From Intoshia linei (lineage: Eukaryota; Orthonectida; Rhopaluridae): a DNA stretch of 38,336 nt. Below are positions 9,960-20,398 of the stretch, in pieces. The stretch covers positions 1 to 38,336 of the forward strand of contig LWCA01000229.1 in NCBI GenBank assembly GCA_001642005.1. Reading direction: 5' to 3'. The notes below the pieces were generated by a model, which saw only the letters and a list, made by a program, of their open reading frames with translations, was not told the DNA's origin and did not search any database. The translations under genes and the position numbers were made by a program. Every line of letters starts with the position of its first letter. The stretch's first letter is position 1.

Positions 9960-10620
9960 CACTCTGTGATGTTTTTTAAAATGAGAAAAAGGGCATTTTC
10001 ACTATCAAAACCACAGATTATCCTTTTTTTAAAAAAAGAAATGTCCTAGAATTAAAAAAAATTACAGGTCATACATTTATCTGCAGTTAACACACAGAAA
10101 AATTTTTAATCTCACAAAGTGCCGCCATTATGACCAAAAAACCATTTTAGTATTTTTCACAAAAAAATTGAAATTATGAATGGTAAAAAAAAAAATTATA
10201 ATATAAAAAAGATTATTCGGGTACAGCTTATTCGAGTTGATATAGATAAAATTTACGCATTCCCTGTTACAATGATTCCACCATAAAATTATAAAAAATA
10301 TCCTTGTCATTAAACGTAACTTTATTACAAATAGTAAAACTGTCTATCTAATGACGGGTAATCAGTACAGTAGTTTTTTGTAAAACAATTAGTTCATTCA
10401 ATATTTAGATTCAGAACAAGATAGTAAAGATACATGGGTATTTTTTAATTTAAGATTGTACATTTCAAACTTGTATAATTTTTAATGTGTAATATTTTGA
10501 AATGAATCCAAATTCTGAATTTTCTATGCATACTCAAACCTTACGGGTCAAAAAGCTCAATTGTCCTTTTTTTGGAAAATCAAACTAGTTCGAGAATTGA
10601 ATTAAAAAAATGTGATAACG
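9960..10620 (+). repeat. diverged copies of repeat family A
   Basis: 9960-10320 follows the order of family A blocks (CCACAGATTATCC, TTAACACACAGAAAAA, CATTTTAGTATTTTTCAC, GAGTTGATATAGATA) but with many changes and gaps. A separate fragment at 10540-10620 contains only the family A left end (CTTACGGGTCAAAAAGCTC). Sequence around 9780-9830 (TTTAGTAAAAATGGTTGGGT) also recurs near 17590. No gene was seen between 9709 and 10930. Confidence 0.6.
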
Positions 10621-10679
10621 AAAGTTTTTAAAATTATTTGAGCAAATGTTAATAAAAAAAATTAAGACTAGTAATTACC

Positions 10680-10790
10680 TTTAAAATAAAAAGTAATGTG
10701 ATATGACGGTTCCATCTGAAACAAGTTTGGGAACCATTCCTTTAAAGGATTAATAATAGTGAACAGTAGGATTTTTAAGTTAGATTTTCA
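10680..10790 (+). repeat. short dispersed repeat B, copy 2
   Basis: This matches 4015-4115 in the same orientation: GTAATGTGATATGACG, then ACAAGTTTGGGAACCATTC, then TAATAGTGAACAGTAGGATT. It is more diverged at the hAT-like terminus than outside it. Confidence 0.55.
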
Positions 10791-10930
10791 AGGTTAATTT
10801 ATTTATCAGTACAAATATTAAAAATTTAATTTGCATTGTGTCTGCAAATTTTAAAACCAACATTGCCAAGTCCACCCTTTGATGGTCTACTATAAAATAT
10901 AAAAGTTTTTAAATTTTTATTAATGCTATT

Positions 10931-11244
10931 ATGCTGATGGTTCTATCTTGATATAAATCTCCACAGTAAATGTAAATTTATATTCTATATACGATTCTTG
11001 TACATTTAAACTTTTCAAACATTAGAATTATTTGTCAATCGATATTGAAGATGAAAACAAAAATATTTTTGAAAATCAATTACGTATTGTGGTGAATGTT
11101 TCAATTATATATTTTTATAATTTTAAATATTAGTCTTTTGAAGATAAACCTGTTGCACTAATTGATAACAAAACCTTTAATGGGAAATATGAAGATACTA
11201 TTGGAACTGATGTTTTTGTAGAATATGGTAATTACGATTATTAA
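10931..11244 (+). CDS. GTF3C6: TFIIIC subunit 6-like protein (GTF3C6), partial model
   Basis: TFIIIC recruits RNA polymerase III to tRNA genes, and GTF3C6 is its small tau55-like subunit. Two clear exons are 11026-11091 (NYLSIDIEDENKNIFENQ) and 11134-11244, joined by a 42-base intron in phase 0. The second contains KPVALIDNKTFNG and GKYEDTIGTDVFVEY, which aligns with the family core GEYEDTLGT. A possible first exon is ATG CTG ATG at 10931-10939, spliced over 86 bases in phase 0. The frame as read stops at TAA 11242, soon after the core. Homologues continue with a short K-Y-K-C-like strand, so the true 3' exon may lie near 11350-11400 (RYKFKVRT), just before a MITE. The boundaries are uncertain; the family assignment rests on one conserved motif. 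Confidence 0.58.
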
Positions 11245-11483
11245 CAGTAAATTTATTTTATTTTATTACCAGATTAAAAATATTTTACATTTTTTTATAA
11301 TTAATTGATGTTATCAACATTCACAGTAATAAATATGGATCATTAATGAGTTAGCGTATGAACCGGTACAAATTTAAAGTTCGTACATGTTTGTCCGTAA
11401 TTTTATATAGCAAAATATTATTAAAAAATTTTTGTTTAATATATAATAAATCAATTTTAAGGAACTACAATTTAATTGTAGTG

Positions 11484-11978
11484 AATGGGTTCTTGACCTT
11501 TTTTCACTTGGCACCCCTCAAATCATTAAAATTAGATTTGGCACCCCAAAAAATGTAATTCTGAAACAAGTTAATAATAATAAAAGGTAACAAAAAATTG
11601 CTGGCGGAAATTGCTAAAAATGACTTTAAATTTGAATTAGAAAAAACCTTTTGAACATAAAAAACACTGGTTTGTACGATTTATCAATATCATTCATTTT
11701 AGTATTGTTTAATATTAACCGATTTCATTTTTTTTGGTAAATATTTAAAATCAAAAAAGGCATCCACGTGCAAAATTGGTTTTTCTAATAAAAAAAAGTG
11801 GACACCCAAATATACATATTAAAATATTTAATATTTAAAAATGTTAAATTAATAAATAGACTTTAACTTTATTTTGAAAGCTTCAGTCAAGTTTAAAAAA
11901 TATAACTGTAAAAATATTTTTATTCAAAATTTATTATACCCCCAAAACCGGTTTGGCACCCCAGGTTAAGAAGCCATT
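11484..11978. mobile_element. hAT-like MITE with GGCACCCC inner motifs
   Basis: The left end AATGGGTTCTTGACC and the right end GGTTAAGAAGCCATT are inverted repeats, each followed inward by a TTGGCACCCC-type block. The flanks TTGTAGTG and AAATAGTG share the last five bases, consistent with a worn 8-base duplication. The element is about 495 bases and has no coding capacity. Confidence 0.6.
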
Positions 11979-12323
11979 AAATAGTGTGACTATAATTAAG
12001 CTATGATTAATTAATCAAACTAATCCATACTTAAACATAGGGTTTACTGGGGAAATATATAAATAATATCTTATTTTATTTATGTAAATCATTTTAACTT
12101 TAATGCCCCAAAATTGGGGATAGTACTCTATAGTAAACATTTTTTTGTAAAATATTTTTATATTTTTGTATTGTGAAATGTTTTATTTTTAAATTTAGAT
12201 AAAGAAAATATCCACGAAATTTTTTTGTGTAATAGAATTTTGAAATTTAATAAAAATACGTAAAATGTAAATTTTATTTAATGTTAATTCAATAATTTAA
12301 ATAAATTGTATATATTTATTAAT
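11979..12323. other. AT-rich spacer, nothing recognised
   Basis: This is the 3' flank of the first CD225-like gene. No open frame, RNA or repeat end stands out. Confidence 0.4.
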
Positions 12324-12856
12324 CTAGTATGGTGGTGGTGGATGTTGAGAAAGCATTTTCATTGGATCGTTAAGCAGCTGCGTTGAGTCCATATTGGAGT
12401 AACCATTAAGGATAGCATCGGTATCGATGTTATTGTATAAATCCGACATAGCTGTTTCAGTAAGATTACCGATATTTCCAACAAACATAGTTGTCACATA
12501 TACAAAGTACACAATTAAAATGATTGCAACTACTATACTAATAACAATTCCTACAATTGAAATATACATTGATATCTTCCCTTTTGATTTAGCATCTTCT
12601 ATATTATTTTCGTCTGCAGCAGAAGAAGACATTACGGAGAATATTATAGCAATAATACCTAATCAAATTTATTTGTAAAATTTTAATATAGTGTACCGAA
12701 TAATATATTGCAGCAAATTGTGACAAAAATCGCTAGCGCTAAATAATTAGAAGGTCGGGAGTTGTTTTGAACAATAACTGTCGTTTGTCCAGGCATGGGT
12801 TGAACCGCTTGATTGTACACTGGCTGTACACTACCCATTGGTTGTACACTGGCCAT
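12324..12856 (-). CDS. CD225/dispanin-like membrane protein 1
   Basis: Exons 12856-12697 and 12658-12324, separated by a 38-base intron in phase 1, encode 164 residues. The N-terminus is cytosolic-type and rich in Val, Gln and Pro with repeated SVQP motifs. Two hydrophobic segments follow: YLALAIFVTICCNILFGIIA and then ISIVGIVISIVVAIILIVYF. The link carries the family pattern of small residues and a basic turn (DAKSKGKISMY). This is the two-membrane-segment arrangement of CD225 (dispanin) proteins, which act at membranes in vesicle traffic and fusion control. The tail ends PPPPY, a PPxY-type motif that could recruit a WW-domain ubiquitin ligase. It is first of three related genes in tandem on this strand. 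The exact function is unknown. Confidence 0.78.
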
Positions 12857-13158
12857 TTTCGAATCTTGTTAAATATATATTATATGCAATGTTTAACTAT
12901 GTTGTTAATTTCTATGCATATTTCATTTCAGAATTGGACAGTGTAACAAAAATATTTGTTAATTTATTAATGATTTTTTCATTTTATAAAGTTTGACCTT
13001 AATATTAACAAAATTTGAAATTTTTTCTATATTAAAATATTAAAACAAAGAAACAATTTAAAATTTATAAAATCTGTTTACTGATTCACGAAATTTTAAT
13101 TTTTTTGTTATAAACAAAATACATTTAAAACTTAAATTAAATGCATCAATACGTAGTA

Positions 13159-13616
13159 CAGTTAAAGTCTTTATTAACGGAAGTGAAAAGTCCGTATTTC
13201 CGTTAATATGTAATTTACTTCATAGTAACACCCTAGTTAACGGAATTTAATTTTTTTAAATAAAAACCAATAACTGGTCACATTTTTGTTATTATGAGTT
13301 TTTGAATAATACATGACCAAGTAATATGCAAAAACATTATCAACGGGTCTACATCAGTTTTTTTGGGTCCATGAAAAATTTTATAAATTTTAAATTATTT
13401 ACAGATATAAAATAGTTAAAAATGAATTGACTTCTAATTAGTACAAAAATGAGTTGCTATTTATGATTCTCTTAAAAATATATTCTAGAGCTTTAGAGAT
13501 AAAATTATTATTAACGGAATTTTTGATTCATACAAATTCGTTAAAAAAATAAATATTTTTAAATTCCGTTAATATGGAATTTCCGCTAACAAAAATTCCA
13601 ATAAGGACTTGGACTG
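13159..13616. mobile_element. TA-flanked MITE (Tc1/mariner-pogo type)
   Basis: A 458-base element has inverted ends CAGTTAAAGTCTTTATT and its counterpart AATAAGGACTTGGACTG, each flanked by TA (13157-13158 and 13617-13618). Inside, several copies of TTAACGGAA and its complement TTCCGTTAA occur near both ends. There is no coding capacity. It lies between the first and second CD225-like genes. Confidence 0.75.
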
Positions 13617-14194
13617 TATTACTAAATTATCTAAATTTTAATAAATTACCGTTTGTGTAATCGAAAGCACTATTGTTCATAATTATATTGTAAATTATAT
13701 AGGGCTTGATGTAGGTAATAGTTAAATTCAAACTATAACCTATTTAAAAATGAATGTTCTATTAAACCTATTTATGTTTTATTGAAACGAGAATTAAAAA
13801 TTTTTTTAAATTGAATTTTGAATTGCTACCAGTTATTGACATTTATCAGTACAGGATATACATTTACAGTATAATGAGTTATAGATGTCAATATAACAAT
13901 ATAATTACAGTCTTGTAATATCTTTCATGCATTTATGATAAATTTTATCTAATGTAGTCTTTTTCTTTACTACATTTGTATTGCATGATTCAGTAGTGAT
14001 AAATACGGGACCTTAAAAAGGTAAATTCTTTTGAAAATTCGGTTCTGATCTTAAATTTTTTGATGATCATGATCACTGATAACAGTAATAATGAGTATAT
14101 GCTTATTTTTATAAAATAGAATCAAGATAAAAATATGTATTAACAAATAAGTACACAATATTTATAAATATACTTTGATGAAATTTGAAAAAGG
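13617..14194. other. AT-rich spacer, nothing recognised
   Basis: No coding island or repeat boundary is supported in this stretch between the MITE and the second CD225-like gene. Confidence 0.35.
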
Positions 14195-14548
14195 TTAAAA
14201 CCTAGATAGAACTACAGACAGCACTGTAATAAACATAATTAGAAAAACGATTAATCCTACGATAGATATTATTTTGGATAGTTTTGTCTGTCTTTGTTGA
14301 ATGTAACCTACATTTACATGTTATAAGTATATTATAATTATAATTAGTAGAATCAAACCATAATCATGTGTAATTGGTGTAGAGATTGCTTCATCAGGAT
14401 TCAGTATTGGTGTTATTGTTTGAACCGGATTTGTTGTTAATATCGGATTCTGTTGGACAGGTTGATATGATTCCAATGGAGGAATGTTTTGTATTCCAGG
14501 TGGGTAAACATTTTCAATAGGAGCAGCAACTGGTAGAGGAGTAATCAT
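14195..14548 (-). CDS. short Pro-rich tail-anchored protein related to the CD225-like neighbours
   Basis: Exons 14548-14359 and 14307-14195, joined over a 51-base intron in phase 1, give 100 residues. The N-terminal half is rich in Pro, Ile, Asn and Gln (start MITPLPVAAPIENVYPPG), like the cytosolic part of the other two proteins. Near the end, QRQTKLSKIISIVGLI opens a single hydrophobic segment that matches the second membrane segment of its neighbours. The first CD225 segment is absent in this splice form; without splicing, a short run of Ile and Leu would end at a stop. It is therefore either a truncated paralogue or a single-pass derivative. Intact frame and splice signals favour an expressed gene. 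Confidence 0.55.
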
Positions 14549-15198
14549 ACTTTTAAAATCATACTATAGGAAAAAAAGTGAATAAAATCAATGTTTTTAT
14601 CTCTATGAAAATGTTAGTTGCGTATTTTTCGCAAGGTATACATGTATTATGTAGTTGTTTTTAAAGTTAATGGTCTCATTTCAGTGTTTTATAATTCTAC
14701 ATGCATTTTAACTTGTTATGATTTTCTTTTATTTGTAAAATGTGGTTCCAAATATTTAAAAAAGTAAATAGATATCAAGCTTGAATGATATGTACTAGCT
14801 CTGCTAGGGCGGACTTTTTTAATTTTACCAAAAAAATAAATTCAATAATTATTGTAATTAATATTTTATTATAATCAAATATTACTTAAAAATGCAACTA
14901 TGCACTATTACCAACCATTAAAGAAGTGGTTCAAAAAAGTTTTTTATTTTTTCACATTTGACCGGTCAATTTAAAGTGAATTATTCCACTTAATTTTATT
15001 TATATATATTATTGGAATATCTTATGAAAAAATAATAATTTTGTTTGATTAAGGTTAGGAAAATATTTATGTATACTTAATGGATCTGCGAATCTAAAAA
15101 GATGAGAAATTATTCCCCAACCATATGATTAGATTTTTAATAAATGTTGATATAATAAAAAAATTTAATATTATAATTTATCAAGTTTCACAATTTTA
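14549..15198. other. AT-rich spacer, nothing recognised
   Basis: This is the upstream region of the short Pro-rich gene and the 3' flank of the third CD225-like gene. No coding island or inverted terminus was recognised. Confidence 0.35.
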
Positions 15199-15747
15199 TT
15201 AAAAGGTAATATTGTTAAGATCTAAAAAGAGATTTAAATTTGGTGTCGTAGTTGTTTCAATAATTTCAACTGTTGGGTAAATCCAATCTGTTAAATATAT
15301 GGCATAAAAAACCATAAAAATTGCAATTAATAATGTTAAAAATATTCCAGTAATAGATAAATACAATGATATTCTTCCTTTGAATTTCGCTTCTTCTATT
15401 AAATTTTTATTCTTGGCATTGATTGATAAAACGGAAAATATTATAGCGATTATACCAAAAAAAATGTTGATTAGAATAGTGACAAAAATAGCCAGATAAA
15501 TAAAACTACAAGGGAAATCCACGTTTTGCATTACAATTAATTTTGTTCTATTTTTTGGCGCGCTCGAAAATTCATTACTTTGAACATGTTGAGGTGGAAT
15601 GTCATTGTAATCATCATAATTTTCGACGACTTGTGAATTTTGCACATTGGATACCTCAAAACTATTTTGGTTTGTTGCAATTCTTCGAGGTTCTTTAAAA
15701 GTTGTTGGTGTTTGCTTTATATTAAAAGTTGGACTCACATCAACCAT
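15199..15747 (-). CDS. CD225/dispanin-like membrane protein 2
   Basis: A single exon of 182 residues starts MVDVSPTFNIKQTPTTF. About 85 polar residues come first. Then follow IYLAIFVTILINIFFGIIAI, the linker NAKNKNLIEEAKFKGRIS and a second hydrophobic segment, LYLSITGIFLTLLIAIFMVF. The FGIIAIIFSV core and the AKxKGxIS linker are the same as in the gene at 12324-12856, so the two are clear paralogues. This copy lacks the 38-base intron that splits the other between F and GIIAI. The short tail ends LFLDLNNITF without the PPPPY of its paralogue. It is transcribed away from calcineurin B. Confidence 0.78.
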   Translation of the reverse strand: MVDVSPTFNIKQTPTTFKEPRRIATNQNSFEVSNVQNSQVVENYDDYNDIPPQHVQSNEFSSAPKNRTKLIVMQNVDFPCSFIYLAIFVTILINIFFGIIAIIFSVLSINAKNKNLIEEAKFKGRISLYLSITGIFLTLLIAIFMVFYAIYLTDWIYPTVEIIETTTTPNLNLFLDLNNITF

Positions 15748-16558
15748 TGTTCAGCAAAGTCAATATCAAAATATAAAATTTTCAAATAATTATAATCATT
15801 ATTGCGTATATTCCTAGAATGTTAAAAAGTGTGTTAGTATTTGAATTGTTTGAATTCATCTCAATTGTTTATATATTCACTTTTGTTGTAATACATAAAA
15901 ACGCAATTTTAACAATAAATAAAAATAATTGCTTTTTTTATGATATAATAATCAAATTCCATTGTTAGTATTCTATATTTTATTTTATCAAGGTTTACTG
16001 GTGTGTAATGACTTTAAATTGTACTGAATCACTTTAATAACACATATATTGGTTATAAAGTTGTGTAGTATTAATAAAAATTTTTAACCTGAGTTAAAAC
16101 GTGAAAGTCACACAATAGAAAATGTTATAGCTGTTTTGGGTAATACTTTTCTTTTAAAATATTTTTCAACTGAAAAACGGTTTCCCGAGATTAATTTATT
16201 TTAAAGATTAGATTGATATCTACATGTACTGTATAGATCAGATGTTCTGCATAATGGACATTTTTTTAAACAACAAAATAAGTATATCATAGTATTGAGT
16301 CAATACTATTGACCCTTTACATGGTGTTGTAATAAGTAAGATGAATGTTGTGAAACCAAGTAAAAAGTGAAGTGATTAAATTTAATGCACTCGCAATGTT
16401 TTGTTGTATTGTTATAAAGTAATGCATAAATCAAACTGATATAAATTTGTTTCTATTGCTGTTAGATATATAATCAATACATATAGGTTAATAGTCGCCT
16501 GGATATTAAATGGTAGCATATATAAAATAAATTGAGCTGTATTACAGATACTGAAACA
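15748..16558. promoter_or_regulatory. spacer between divergent CD225-like and calcineurin B genes
   Basis: The two flanking genes start at 15747 (minus) and 16559 (plus), so this 811-base AT-rich region must hold both promoters. No core element or binding site can be named with confidence, and no coding island was found. Confidence 0.35.
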
Positions 16559-18892
16559 ATGGTATGGATGACAAAATATTTTAAAATATATGCCTAGGGA
16601 AATGAGCAATCCATGAATTACCTGGAAATGAATTTTCATCGTATTTACTCCTTCACTTGTAAAATTAAGAATAAACAGGTTTTTAGTTGAGGCTGACGAA
16701 ATTAAAAGACTTGGAAAAAGATTTAGGAAATTAGATATAGATAATTCCGGAACTATTAGCCGGGAGGAATTTATGTCTCTTCCAAATCTTACTCAGAATC
16801 CCATTCTAAATCGTGTCATTTCCATTTTTGACACTGATGGCGATGGCGAAATTGATTTTAAAGGTAAAACTTGATTTAATGGAAAAATTTTATTTTATTA
16901 TATAGAATTTGTTCAAGGAGTTTCCAAATTCGGTATCAATGGGGGAGAAAAAGAAAAACTTAAATGTATTTAATATTTAAAATTGAATACTTTACTTATT
17001 AGTTGCATTCCGAATATATGACTTGAACAATGATGGGTACATAACCAATAATGAATTATTTAAAGGTTTACATTTTATATATATTAAACTATAGTCAACA
17101 AAAATCCTTCTTTATGAAACTTAGTACATTTGGTGTAGTTTTTTATTGTAATCATGATGTATATATTCTTATGAAAAGTTAGGTCGGTCCGAAACAATGG
17201 TTAACGAAAACAAGGTAATAAATCATCAACTTTGTTTTTCACTTTTTTGCTAGTTTAAATATATTAAATTAAATATTTTTAATATAATTTTTAACTGTTA
17301 CCTGTAGACTAAATCTACAGACTGTAGTACACCTGAAATAAATACATTTTGTTAAAATCAAAATCTTTCTTTACGAAACCTATTTTAAATGGAAGAGAAT
17401 TAAAAAGTATGATTACAAAATGTTTACTCGAAATCATTTATCGAATTTCGTTTAGATCTGAATCGAGCGTAATTCATGAATGAATGATGAAATTTTAAAA
17501 AGATAAAAATAAGTAACATTAAAAATAGTTTATTTACAAATATTTAGAATTCATAACTTTACACTCAAATTTTTGAATTGTAAATTTTGATTTTTACTAA
17601 AAATGGTTGGATTTAAGTAGACACCCAATTTAAAACAAGCTATGTGGAATTGCATTGTATTTATTACACCACATGTCATTTTTGCACTAATGTATAAATT
17701 AAGCTAATAACTTATAGATTGTTTAGTTAGAGCAGTGTTTCTCAACCTTTTTTACTGCGCGAAACCCTTATGAAATTTCAAAAAATCGCTCCACCTAAAA
17801 GCATAATCAAAATTTTTTTTTCACATGTCCCATATATAAAACAATTTGATTTTTAATAAAAAAATTACGCTTCTAATATTGAAAACATAAATTTTTTAAT
17901 AAAGAAATTTATTTTTTCTTCTCAATGAGAAATTTAGGCCTGATATTTTTTACAGAGGTTTTTAATTCTTTGACGTGTTTTTGAGAGACATATACGAGGT
18001 TCTTCTTCTACCGACAGTAGCTTTGCCCGGTTTCTTATGCTTAATTGTTATCAATGCAAGTAAGCTTATAATTTGGATCTTTCCTATATATAACATTAAT
18101 CCATTGTATGACTTGTTTTGATCAAGATAAGTACTGAATATATTAAAATGCAGAATTAAATCATAGGAAATCAGACAAACTGGCATAGAATAAATATTTT
18201 TAAATTCTAAAAAAGGCAATTTAAAATAAACACAAAAAGTATTTTAATTAAGTTGACCGATCGTATTTATCTTAATTAAAAAAGCATATCAAAATATGAT
18301 TTTTGGTTTTATTAATTTAGAAACTTTTCAATTTATATTTTTTAAATTTATTTATTTTGAACCACTTTAAATTGAAAAATATCGCATTTATATTTCTCGG
18401 AACCCCAATTTAATTTCGCGGAACACGGGTTAAGAACCACTGAGTTAGAGTGTTAAATAATTAACTATCGCAAGGCTTTTTTGATATTCAAATTCGTCGA
18501 TATTATTTATCGTACAGGCTTTTGCGATATTATACTCATGAATTCTCAAAGATTTAATTGTAATTTCTGCCCTTATCTGACCTAAACTCTTTCTGTGTGT
18601 AATATCATTAAAACCGTGAACAAAACTACACCAGAAAAAATCAATAGTATAAAAAAAGATTTTTGAGTGTTAACTAATGTTATATTACAATATAATTGAA
18701 AATTTAGTCCTTAAAATGATGGTTGGTAATAATCTACAGGACACTCAATTACAGGTTTTTAAATATAAATTGTTTCATTTTTTACAACTATTTTAGCAAA
18801 TTGTTGACAAAACTATAATATACGCTGATAAAGATGGAGATAATAAAATATCCTTTGACGAATTTTATGATGTAATTTTAGAAATCATTTAA
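16559..18892 (+). CDS. CNB: calcineurin regulatory subunit B
   Basis: Calcineurin B is the Ca2+-binding regulatory subunit of the PP2B phosphatase. Seven exons (16559-16561, 16598-16640, 16687-16863, 16906-16965, 17003-17065, 18708-18754, 18797-18892) encode 162 residues. Exon 1 is the ATG alone; a 36-base intron follows, and exon 2 opens [13 protein letters not shown], so the MGNE myristoylation start is preserved. [15 protein letters not shown] follows. Four complete EF-hand loops are seen: [36 protein letters not shown] and [12 protein letters not shown]. The exon at 18708 reads [16 protein letters not shown], almost identical to animal homologues. The tail is about 15 residues shorter than in vertebrates. 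The 1642-base fifth intron contains a hAT MITE; the others are 36-46 bases. This is a confident call. Confidence 0.94.
17733..18442. mobile_element. hAT-type MITE in calcineurin B intron 5
   Basis: This 710-base element has inverted ends CAGTGTTTCTCAACC and GGTTAAGAACCACTG, flanked by a perfect 8-base duplication AGTTAGAG (17725-17732 and 18443-18450). The perfect duplication implies a fairly recent insertion. There is no meaningful coding frame. Confidence 0.9.
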
Positions 18893-20398
18893 ATTTCCTT
18901 TTAGTACTTTGTAATGTCTTTTTAGCTTATTGCGCAAATGGAATTTCATAAAAAAATGACAATACGTGGAGTTTAATGACACTGCATTTACATTTCAAGA
19001 CAGCTGAATGTCTACATTTCATTATTTATTGTAGTAAACGTTTTAATTCATATCATATTGATTTCAAAATTAATTTCAATCGGACATTATTAGTGATTGT
19101 TACATTTTCAATGTGTATCATCCCCGAACATAGACATCGTATCGTATCATGCATGGACAAGGGTGGTTTATTTTCTGGTACCAGCAAAATGTTTTAAATA
19201 TATAAATGACTAATTTCTAAAATTTAAACCGAATACAATGATTCTTGTGAGTCTCACTTTTTACTTACATGGCTAAAATTGGTATTTTATTTTGATGTTG
19301 GATTAATGGTTTTTTATCGTAAGATTTAGTAAAATCGAATTTTTTCAAACATATCGAAATGGATTTTTGTCTTAACTTACGGCTTATTGTTGGTAAGATT
19401 GTATTTTTTATTTTGGGTTGAATTAAGAGGTTTTCTCCTAAGTTTAAGGACTTAAGATATAAGAAAAAGTGGTTTTTACCTAAATGGCTTAAAATTGTAT
19501 TTTTTATTAATGGGGGATAAAATCCAAACATCTGGAATCTTTGCAATAATGTACTTTATAAAAACAAACTAATTTTCTAATTTTGATGGTAATAAAACCA
19601 ACAATCTAGTAACGCATTTGTGTATGGATTAAAGACTTAAAATATTATGCATAATTTATCAACGAAAATAAAATGTATCTTTCAATCTCAAACACTAAAA
19701 TTTTTATTCTGAATCCAAAAGAGAAATTTATGAGGTCTATAAAGTATACGCGTGTTACAATTATAATTGTAAAAGCTTTGCGAAACATTAATTAAATAAT
19801 GATATACATGAATTAATCACATTCATTAACAGTTTGTAATCAGTAACTGAATGTAAACATGATTATAAATGAATTAACATTAATTCATGAAGATGAAAAT
19901 AGCAATGTAAAACGATTAAAAATTCAGATTCCAAGCAACTCCTTTTAAGTCTTAGCCTACGAAAAAAATTTTTAAACTCTTTCTAATTTAGCACTTACAA
20001 AAAAATATGTTTTTTTTGTATTAACGAAATCAATTATTATTTGGTACCCTTGTAAAAACAATTACTTTACTAATAACAGTAATATATTTTAATATTATAA
20101 TACAGGTCAATAATCTGATTCAATATTCATCCATGAATGAAGTTTTCTACTTTCATCGGTTCATTCACAAATTTGCAAAGTATGATGTGAATGTTTGTAC
20201 TATGTACATATAAATAATGACCATGTAAAACAGTGATTCCTCAATGAAGACCCGCAGGCCAATAGATACATATGAAAAGAATTTAAAATTTCAACATTGA
20301 TCTAAGAATGCAAAAAAATCATGTATTGACAAGATTTTAGTAATACTTGTGACCAGGGCCGTTGTTGGAAATTGTTGTAAAAAATGGTACCTCTATAC
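18893..20398. other. intergenic with a degenerate tandem repeat
   Basis: Around 19268-19520 a unit of roughly 110 bases is repeated about 2.3 times with heavy divergence. Each unit holds a GGCTAAAATTGGTATTTTATTTT-like head, a GTTTTTTATC-like middle and a TTTTTACC-like end. The open frames it creates on both strands look like by-products of the repeat. No gene was recognised in the rest. Confidence 0.4.

Noticed and set aside
12427-12678. Plus-strand frame overlapping the first CD225-like gene
   Set aside because: It is the antisense shadow of a well supported spliced gene.
16412-16639. Minus-strand 75-codon frame
   Set aside because: It overlaps the calcineurin B start exons antisense and shows no recognisable protein.
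16628-16640. Calcineurin B starting at the internal ATG 16628 or 16613
   Set aside because: The upstream ATG exon plus a 36-base intron restores the conserved MGNE start in frame, which is a better model.
18976-19197. Plus-strand 73-codon frame after calcineurin B
   Set aside because: It probably lies in the 3' UTR. The composition is unremarkable and no family is recognised.
19265-19546. Minus-strand 93-codon frame
   Set aside because: It is generated by a degenerate tandem repeat of about 110 bases rather than by a gene.
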